Source of the DNA: Myxococcales bacterium
GTDB lineage: Bacteria; Myxococcota_A; Polyangia; Haliangiales; Haliangiaceae
Reading direction: 5' to 3'
Assembly (NCBI GenBank): GCA_011526095.1
Contig: WYBA01000369.1
Location: 1-34,599 of the forward strand
Length of the DNA: 34,599 bases
This document shows, one piece after another, positions 9,069 through 14,274 of this stretch (the first letter of the stretch is position 1; each line of letters begins with the position of its first letter). A model generated the notes under the pieces. The model was not told where the DNA came from and did no database searches. It saw only the letters and a list, made by a program, of their open reading frames with translations. The translations under genes were made by a program, and so were the position numbers.

Positions 9069-9865
9069 CGTTGCTCGAAGACAAGCTCGGTCGTCGCTTG
9101 CTGGAGTCCGAGATCGGCGCGGTGGACACGCTCAACGACCTGTCGTCGGAGCAGCTAGATACGGCCCGGAGGCTTGCTCGCGCCCACCGCGCCGCGGCGA
9201 CGGACTACCTCGAGCGCGTCGTACGCCGATGCGACTTCGGCGACGCTGCTCCCTTCGTCAACGACGTGCTGCTCGGCGACGCCGAGGCGGCGACGTGGGG
9301 CGTGGCCGATGTGCTGCGTTGCCCCCGCTACACGCTGTGCGAAGTGCTGGCGCAGCCGGCGAGCATCGTGCTCGGGAGTCTGGATGCGATCGAGGGAGAG
9401 CGCTGGTGGCGTAGGCGGCCCCGCCTGGCCAGCTGGTGGGCCGAGTTTCCGAGTCCGGGCGTCGTGGTCCGAGGTACCCGCTACTGGCAACGACACGAGA
9501 TGCCGTGGCAGTACGACATCGTCCTCGACGCGAGCGACCGCTCGGACCTCGAGCCCGTGCGCGATCCAGCCATCGAGCTCCGCCGCTCGACCGCGTCACG
9601 CGCGGTGTGGGCCGTGCGCCTCGCGCCGATCCCGGCGGACGTCGATGCGCTGGCTCGCGCGCTGGGTTTGCCCGTCGGGGCGGCCGCTATGAGCCGCGAT
9701 GGACACCTCGCCCTCGCGGGCCTGCTCGTCGAGCTGGAGCGCGGCCTCACGCCCGCCGACTGGACGAACTGCCGTTGGCTGGAGGAGATGCGGGCTCACC
9801 CCGAGGCGCTGCCGCCGGGGTATCGCGCGCCGGACGAGGCATTTGGTCCCGATCTCGCGGCGTAA
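9065..9865 (+). CDS. candidate immunity protein to the DUF4157 toxin
   Basis: A 266-residue protein of no family I recognise. It begins inside the stop codon of the toxin-like gene (4-nt ATGA overlap), so its translation is probably coupled. It has no signal peptide or membrane segment and looks cytosolic. It is rich in Trp, Arg and acidic residues, with a helical N-terminus (LDTARRLARAHRAAATDYL) and a Trp-rich middle (WWRRRPRLASWWAEF). A small acidic or aromatic soluble protein directly downstream of a toxin tip is the usual layout of polymorphic toxin immunity genes; the function is inferred from position and coupling alone. Its base composition is closer to the toxin tip than to the toxin body, as expected for a module exchanged together. 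A hairpin terminator follows 5 nt after the stop. Confidence 0.75.
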   Translation: MTLLEDKLGRRLLESEIGAVDTLNDLSSEQLDTARRLARAHRAAATDYLERVVRRCDFGDAAPFVNDVLLGDAEAATWGVADVLRCPRYTLCEVLAQPASIVLGSLDAIEGERWWRRRPRLASWWAEFPSPGVVVRGTRYWQRHEMPWQYDIVLDASDRSDLEPVRDPAIELRRSTASRAVWAVRLAPIPADVDALARALGLPVGAAAMSRDGHLALAGLLVELERGLTPADWTNCRWLEEMRAHPEALPPGYRAPDEAFGPDLAA

Positions 9866-9870
9866 AGGTT

Positions 9871-9893
9871 CGGCCCGCGGGGAGGGCGGGCCG
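9871..9893. terminator. hairpin terminator between converging genes
   Basis: Perfect 8-bp stem CGGCCCGC / GCGGGCCG around a 7-nt loop. It sits between the stop of the immunity gene (plus) and the stop of the small lipoprotein (minus), so it could serve both directions. There is no T-tract, which is common in GC-rich genomes. Confidence 0.6.
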
Positions 9894-9904
9894 CGGGCGC
9901 GGAC

Positions 9905-10750
9905 TCACGGCACGAGGCCGCGCGCGTCCTCCCACGGGATCGCGTCACGGATGTAGACGCGGTACTCGGGTGGCTGCGCGTCGCGGGTGTGCCAGACGTA
10001 GGCGGCGGTCGGCGGGAACGCCAGCGCGGCGAGGGTCCGGCGGAGGTCGCGGAGGGCGGCGCCGGAGGCGCCATCGACCAGGACGCCGCCGCCGAAGGAC
10101 GTCGCGGAGGGCGAGCGGTCGTCGACGGCGATGGTGGCTGGGGCGAGGTCGGGCGCGGGCCACGGGAACAGCGGGTCGAGAGGGCCCGCCGTGTGCTGGA
10201 CGACGACGACGCGCTGGGGAAGGTCCGGGGTGTCGGCGTCGTCGGCGAGCTGGGACAGGTGCTCGGATGAGAAGGCCCGGGCGGAGGCGAGCCAGTCGGG
10301 CACGTCGCCGCCCTGGCACCCGCCGGTGCAGGTCGCGACGTCGTCGCCCACCTGGAGGCGGAACGTGCTGCCGTCGAAGACGTCGCCCGCGTATCGCCCC
10401 GGGCTCGCGGCGACCTGCGTGGCCCCGAGGCCCTCGAGCAGGGCGAGCTCCTGGTCAGGGGACAGGACGCCCGAGCGAGCGTCGCCGAACGGGCCCGTCC
10501 AGTCGACGTAGTACTCGCAGGCCCCGTTGACGAACAGGTAGCCGGCGCCGTTGTCGTACAGGACCGGCTCGCCCGGCTCGAGCGCGCCCGCTGAGACGAT
10601 CGACTGCACGCGCAGCACGAGCTCGTCGCTGCCGTCGCAGACCGGCGTGGGCCGGGGTACCTCGCTGCACCCGAGCACCGCGAGCGTCGCGGCCGCCAGC
10701 CATGACGCACGGCGCAGGCTGTCTCCGTGGCACCTGATGGCTGTCCCCAC
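9905..10750 (-). CDS. small lipoprotein of unknown function
   Basis: A 281-residue protein starting at a GTG. The start gives a signal peptide with two Arg (residues 13-14), a hydrophobic core and a VLGC lipobox (Cys28). The mature part is an unrecognised beta-rich domain with several cysteines (for example DVATCTGGCQGGD), which fits a periplasmic or outer-membrane location. The motif FGDARSGVLSPDQELALLEGL suggests a structured conserved protein rather than a spacer, but I cannot assign a family. The gene starts 8 nt after the stop of the upstream Uma2 gene, so the two are probably co-transcribed. No clear Shine-Dalgarno or -10 box of its own is visible. Confidence 0.8.
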   Translation of the reverse strand: MGTAIRCHGDSLRRASWLAAATLAVLGCSEVPRPTPVCDGSDELVLRVQSIVSAGALEPGEPVLYDNGAGYLFVNGACEYYVDWTGPFGDARSGVLSPDQELALLEGLGATQVAASPGRYAGDVFDGSTFRLQVGDDVATCTGGCQGGDVPDWLASARAFSSEHLSQLADDADTPDLPQRVVVVQHTAGPLDPLFPWPAPDLAPATIAVDDRSPSATSFGGGVLVDGASGAALRDLRRTLAALAFPPTAAYVWHTRDAQPPEYRVYIRDAIPWEDARGLVP

Positions 10751-10758
10751 TGCCGTCG

Positions 10759-11364
10759 TCAGTGCCGGCGCGTCCGGCCGCCGGCGCGGCGTCGGCGCAG
10801 CGGGGCCAGGATATCGGCGACGGCGAGCTCGACGTCGGGGAAGTCGACGAGCCGGACGCGGTCGTCGCGGGTGAGGGCGGCGCGGCGGCGGTAGCCGCGC
10901 GGGCCGGGGGCGGTGTGCCGCTCGAGGAGGTCATCGGCGAGGTTGATGATCCAGTACTCGGGGACGCGGGCGGCAGCGTAGATCGGCGCCTTGATCTCGC
11001 GGTCCTTGCGCAGCGTGGAGTCCGCGACCTCGATCGCGAGAAGGAGCTGGCCGGGGCCGGGGATCCGGGCGCGCGTGGGCGGCCACAGCGCGACGTCAGG
11101 CTCGGGGCGCGAGTAGCTGGAGGCGCGGTAAGGGAGCTGCGGGGCCACGTCGGCGCGGTCGCCGAGGCGCTGGACGAGCAGCTTGTTGAGCCGGACCACG
11201 GTGGTGGCGTGGGCGTCGCTCTGGGGGCTCATCGCGACCATCACTCCGTCGAGGAGCTCGATCCGCTGATCGGCGGGGAACATCCCCGCGTCGATCATCC
11301 GCTCGAAGGTCGTGCGGCGGATCCGGTGGAGGTGCTCGGCCTCGATGAGGTGCGCGACGTGCAC
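10759..11364 (-). CDS. Uma2-family (DUF820) restriction-endonuclease-like protein 1
   Basis: A 201-residue protein of the Uma2 family, PD-(D/E)XK-fold putative nucleases common in cyanobacteria and myxobacteria. The signature is intact: RPEPDVALW (Asp90), LLLAIEV (Glu112), then KDREIK (Asp121, Lys125) and VPEYWIINL. I chose the GTG at 11364: the aligned paralogue has a GTG at the same place, and both are preceded at exactly 6 nt by TATCCT. The frame is open further upstream (ATG at 11382, GTG at 11421), but those starts would place the conserved TATCCT inside the coding region. The Arg-rich C-terminus (after LAPLRRRR) may bind nucleic acid. It is about 40-50% identical by eye to the neighbour at 11588-12160, so a tandem duplication is likely. 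The biological role of the family is not established. Confidence 0.85.
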   Translation of the reverse strand: MHVAHLIEAEHLHRIRRTTFERMIDAGMFPADQRIELLDGVMVAMSPQSDAHATTVVRLNKLLVQRLGDRADVAPQLPYRASSYSRPEPDVALWPPTRARIPGPGQLLLAIEVADSTLRKDREIKAPIYAAARVPEYWIINLADDLLERHTAPGPRGYRRRAALTRDDRVRLVDFPDVELAVADILAPLRRRRAGGRTRRH

Positions 11365-11370
11365 GTCGGC

Positions 11371-11376
11371 AGGATA
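11371..11376 (-). promoter_or_regulatory. -10-like box, leaderless start of Uma2 gene 1
   Basis: TATCCT on the minus strand followed by exactly 6 nt and the GTG at 11364. The same hexamer and spacing are conserved at the paralogous gene. No Shine-Dalgarno precedes the start. Confidence 0.5.
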
Positions 11377-11496
11377 CGTCATCCTGCCGAGCGCTGGCTC
11401 GTCGATCTCGGGGCGGGGCACGTGCCGGCGAGTTGCAGGCGTCGTGCCTGCGCCGGGCCTCGGCGTCGGGGCGCTGGTCGTGGATGGCTCGACGGG

Positions 11497-11550
11497 GTGT
11501 CCGGGAGCGTCCGCAAACCGGACGCCATGTCGCTGGCGGCGACAGGCGCG
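11497..11550. repeat. intergenic hairpin repeat, copy A
   Basis: About 54 bp that match 12274-12330 closely. The core is a perfect 7-bp hairpin GCGTCCG / CGGACGC with loop CAAAC (11507-11525), followed by a shared CCATGTCGC segment. It lies in the gap between the two Uma2 genes. Confidence 0.75.
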
Positions 11551-11587
11551 GGTCGCGTCAGCGCGCGGCGGCGGTCGTTACGGCGCG

Positions 11588-12160
11588 TCACGCCTCCGGC
11601 AGCAGGTCGGCGACGGCGAGGGTGACGTCGGGCAGCGCGACGAGGGTGACGGTGTCGCCGCGGCGGAGCGTGTCGACGCGGGCGTAGCCTGCGGCGGTGG
11701 GCTCGGTGTGTCGTTCGAGTGCCTCGTCGCCGACGTTGATGATCCAGTACTCGGGGATTCCCGCGGCGGCGTAGATCGGCGCCTTCACCATCCGGTCGAT
11801 GCGCAGGCTGGAGACCGAGACCTCGACCGCGAGCAGCAGGTGCTCGGGGACCACGGTGCGGCGTCCGATGACAGGCGGCCACAGCGCGACGTCGGGCTCC
11901 GGGCGCGAGTACGGAGAGGCGTTGAACGGCCTCTCGGTCACGACGTGGGCCCGCCGGCCGACGGCGTCACGGAGCAGCGCGGCGATCTGCTCGCCGAGGA
12001 GCAGGTGCAAATCCCCCTGTGGGCTCATCTCGACCAGGACTCCCTCGAGGAGCTGGATGCGAGCGTCCTCGGACAGCATCCCCTCGTCGATCATGCGGAC
12101 GTAGACGTCACGAGAGATCCGGGCGAGCTGGTCGGGGGCGAGGTGGTCGACGATCGACAC
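11588..12160 (-). CDS. Uma2-family (DUF820) restriction-endonuclease-like protein 2
   Basis: A 190-residue paralogue of the protein encoded at 10759-11364. It keeps the same PD-(D/E)XK landmarks: RPEPDVALW (Asp90), LLLAVEV (Glu113), Asp122 and Lys126 in the IDRMVK segment, and IPEYWIINV. It lacks the Arg-rich tail of its neighbour and ends AVADLLPEA. The GTG start at 12160 is chosen for the TATCCT box exactly 6 nt upstream, conserved with the paralogue; an ATG at 12208 in the same frame is the alternative and would add 16 residues (PGRQPRGARYPAH) that look like promoter DNA. The two genes lie head-to-tail, 223 bp apart. Each has its own -10-like box and a copy of the same hairpin repeat upstream, so the duplication took the regulatory DNA with it. 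Confidence 0.85.
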   Translation of the reverse strand: MSIVDHLAPDQLARISRDVYVRMIDEGMLSEDARIQLLEGVLVEMSPQGDLHLLLGEQIAALLRDAVGRRAHVVTERPFNASPYSRPEPDVALWPPVIGRRTVVPEHLLLAVEVSVSSLRIDRMVKAPIYAAAGIPEYWIINVGDEALERHTEPTAAGYARVDTLRRGDTVTLVALPDVTLAVADLLPEA

Positions 12161-12166
12161 GTGCGC

Positions 12167-12172
12167 AGGATA
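12167..12172 (-). promoter_or_regulatory. -10-like box, leaderless start of Uma2 gene 2
   Basis: TATCCT on the minus strand, 6 nt before the GTG at 12160. It is identical in sequence and position to the box of the paralogous gene. Confidence 0.5.
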
Positions 12173-12273
12173 GCGCGCGCCCCGCGGCTGACGGCCGGGA
12201 ATCTCCATGACGGCGGCGCGTGATGCACGGGCGGTGCCGGTGCGTCGCGTGGGGCGTCGCGCGGTTGCACCGC

Positions 12274-12330
12274 GTGTCCGGCCGGGAGCGTCCGCAACCC
12301 GGACGCCATGTCGCGGGCGACGACAGCGCG
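12274..12330. repeat. intergenic hairpin repeat, copy B
   Basis: This copy matches 11497-11550 apart from a short insertion near its start. The core hairpin GCGTCCG / CGGACGC has loop CAACC (12288-12306). It lies between the divergent Uma2 gene 2 and pap. Confidence 0.75.
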
Positions 12331-12348
12331 GCGGGGGCGCGGGGCGTG

Positions 12349-12354
12349 TACGAT
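12349..12354 (+). promoter_or_regulatory. -10-like box, leaderless start of pap
   Basis: TACGAT followed by 6 nt (CGGGCG) and the ATG at 12361. No Shine-Dalgarno is present, and the box supports this ATG over in-frame upstream starts. Confidence 0.5.
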
Positions 12355-12360
12355 CGGGCG

Positions 12361-13893
12361 ATGTTCGAGGCCGCCGAGATCGGACGCACGATCGACAAGG
12401 AGACGTACGAGCGCGAGGTCGCGGTGCTGCGGCAGGAGCTGCTGGCGGCGCAGCACGAGCTGCGCCGCGCGGACTTCCCGGTGATCATCGTGATCGGCGG
12501 GGTCGACGGGGCGGGCAAGGGCGAGACGGTCAACACGCTGCTCGAGTGGATGGACCCGCGCTACATCGAGACGTTCGCGCTCGGCGCGCCGACGCAGGAG
12601 GAGATCGAGCGGCCGCCGTACTGGAAGTTCTGGCGGGCGCTGCCGCCGCGCGGGAAGATCGGCATCTTCTTCGGGGCGTGGCACACCGCGCCGATCGTCG
12701 ACCGCGCGTACAAGCGGATCAAGGACGCGGAGATGGACCGGCAGCTCGGCGAGCTGGTGGCGTTCGAGCGGATGCTGGCGGCCGACGGCGCGGTGTTCTG
12801 CAAGTTCTGGATGCACCTGTCGAAGGAGCGGCAGAAGAAGCGGCTGCGGTCGCTGGAGAAGGACAAGCGGACGCGGTGGCGGGTGACGCCGACCGACTGG
12901 GAGCACTTCGCGATCTACGACCGGTTCGCGCGGATCTCGGCGCACGCGCTGCGGCGCACGTCGACGGCGGAGGCGCCGTGGTCGATCGTGGAGGCGAGCT
13001 GTCGGCGGTACCAGACGCTGACCGTGGGGCGCGAGGTGCTGGCGCGGCTGCGGGCGCAGCTCGCGGCGCGGGCGGCGGCGAAGGCGGCGCGGGCGGCGGC
13101 TGCTGCGGCGGCGGCGAAGGTGCGGGTGGAGGTGGTGGGCGATGCGCCGGCGGCGGCGGGCGATGCGCCGGCGCCGGAGCTTGCGACGATCCTGTCGAGC
13201 CTCGACATGTCGCAGACGATCGACGCCGAGGAGTTCCCGCGGCGGCTCGAGGAGTGCCAGGGGCGGCTGAACCTGCTGTCGCGCAAGGCGATTGCGAAGG
13301 GCGTGCCGACGGTGATCGTGTACGAGGGCGTGGACGCCGCGGGCAAGGGCGGGAACATCCGGCGGGTGACCGGCGCGCTGGATGCGCGGGCGTACCGGAT
13401 CGTGCCGGTGGCGGCGCCGAGCGAGGAGGAGCGCCGGTATCACTACCTGTGGCGGTTCTGGAGGCATCTGCCGCGCGCGGGGCGGATGACGCTCTTCGAC
13501 CGGAGCTGGTACGGGCGGGTGCTGGTGGAGCGGGTCGAGGGGTTCTGCAGCGAGGCGGACTGGGCGCGCGCGTACGGGGAGATCAACGACTTCGAGGAGC
13601 AGCTCGCGCGGCACGGGACGGTGGTGGTGAAGCTGTGGCTGCACATCACGCAGGAGGAGCAGCTGCGGAGGTTCGAGGAGCGCGCGGCGACGGCGCACAA
13701 GCAGTTCAAGATCACGGACGAGGACTGGCGCAACCGGGCGAAGTGGCCGCGGTATGCGGAGGCCGTGAACGCGATGGTGGAGCGCACGTCGACGGAGATC
13801 GCGCCGTGGACGCTGGTGGAGGGGAACTGCAAGCGGTTCGCGCGGATCAAGACGCTCACGACGATCGCGGACGCGATCGAGGGGGCGCTGTAG
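12361..13893 (+). CDS. pap: polyphosphate:AMP phosphotransferase (two-domain PPK2)
   Basis: A 510-residue cytosolic protein with two tandem PPK2 kinase domains, the layout of Pap (PPK2 class II), which makes ADP from AMP with polyphosphate as donor. Domain 1 has Walker A GGVDGAGKGE (46-55); domain 2 has EGVDAAGKGG (322-331) and the full DRSWYGR lid motif (380-386). In domain 1 the matching position reads FGAWHT (104-109), so domain 1 is probably the structural half and domain 2 the catalytic half, as known for Pap proteins. An Ala-rich linker (about 230-275, with a duplicated GDAPA motif) joins them. The frame is open upstream to 12220, but those residues are repeat-derived; the ATG at 12361 is set by the TACGAT box 6 nt before it. 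The role is AMP salvage and energy recovery from polyphosphate. No ppk1 or adenylate kinase gene is adjacent. Confidence 0.93.
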   Translation: MFEAAEIGRTIDKETYEREVAVLRQELLAAQHELRRADFPVIIVIGGVDGAGKGETVNTLLEWMDPRYIETFALGAPTQEEIERPPYWKFWRALPPRGKIGIFFGAWHTAPIVDRAYKRIKDAEMDRQLGELVAFERMLAADGAVFCKFWMHLSKERQKKRLRSLEKDKRTRWRVTPTDWEHFAIYDRFARISAHALRRTSTAEAPWSIVEASCRRYQTLTVGREVLARLRAQLAARAAAKAARAAAAAAAAKVRVEVVGDAPAAAGDAPAPELATILSSLDMSQTIDAEEFPRRLEECQGRLNLLSRKAIAKGVPTVIVYEGVDAAGKGGNIRRVTGALDARAYRIVPVAAPSEEERRYHYLWRFWRHLPRAGRMTLFDRSWYGRVLVERVEGFCSEADWARAYGEINDFEEQLARHGTVVVKLWLHITQEEQLRRFEERAATAHKQFKITDEDWRNRAKWPRYAEAVNAMVERTSTEIAPWTLVEGNCKRFARIKTLTTIADAIEGAL

Positions 13894-13910
13894 CGAGGGA
13901 GGACTGTCAG

Positions 13911-13963
13911 CGTCCTTCGACACGGGCCTCGCTGGCGCTCGGCCCTGCTCAGGACGAGCGGGG
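13911..13963 (+). repeat. REP-like extragenic element, copy 1
   Basis: The element begins CGTCCTTCGACACGGGCC and ends GCTCAGGACGAGCGGGG. Internal dyads include GCTC-AGGAC-GAGC. It shares its full length with 14141-14193 and 14209-14261 and, in reverse, with 34295-34346 and 34475-34519. Confidence 0.8.
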
Positions 13964-13968
13964 GCTTT

Positions 13969-14140
13969 CAGACGGAGACGGGGGCGGAGACGGAGACGGG
14001 GGCGGAGGCGGAGACGGGGACGGAGGCGGGGGCGGAGACGGAGACGGAGACGGGGGCGGAGACGGAGACGGGGGCGGAGACGGGGACGGAGGCGGACGCG
14101 GGGACGGAGGCGGGGGCGGAGACGGAGACGGAGGCGGAGA
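13969..14140 (+). repeat. G-rich hexanucleotide microsatellite
   Basis: About 170 bp of GGAGAC, GGGGGC and GGAGGC hexamers on the plus strand, with no interruption of the 6-bp period that I can see. G-runs of 3-6 occur at close intervals, so G-quadruplex formation is possible. The complementary repeat appears at 34255-34402. Confidence 0.85.
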
Positions 14141-14193
14141 CGTCCTTCGACACGGCCCTCGCTCGCGCTCGGGCCTGCTCAGGATGAGCGGGG
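14141..14193 (+). repeat. REP-like extragenic element, copy 2
   Basis: Same element as copy 1, with GCTCAGGATGAGC (perfect 5-bp arms GCTCA / TGAGC around GGA) near its end. Confidence 0.8.
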
Positions 14194-14208
14194 AGACGGA
14201 GACGGGGG

Positions 14209-14261
14209 CGTCCTTCGAGACGGACCTCGCTCGCGCTCGGGCCTGCTCAGGATGAGCGGGG
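14209..14261 (+). repeat. REP-like extragenic element, copy 3
   Basis: Nearly identical to copy 2 and separated from it by a short piece of the hexanucleotide repeat. It ends about 14 bp from the stop of the FG-GAP lipoprotein gene. Confidence 0.8.
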
Positions 14262-14274
14262 AGACGGAGACGGC

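Larger units (their letters stand above)
13894..14274. other. gene-free repeat-filled gap between converging genes
   Basis: This gap lies between the 3' ends of pap (plus) and the FG-GAP lipoprotein (minus). It is almost wholly made of three REP-like elements and a hexanucleotide microsatellite, listed separately. No gene is seen; frames through it give only Asp/Gly or Pro/Ser repeats. Confidence 0.8.

Noticed and set aside
13969..14140. Assembly artefact as the sole explanation of the microsatellite
   Set aside because: A matching inverted copy with the same flanking element type occurs at the right end, which argues for a real repeat family, although the exact copy number should be treated with caution.
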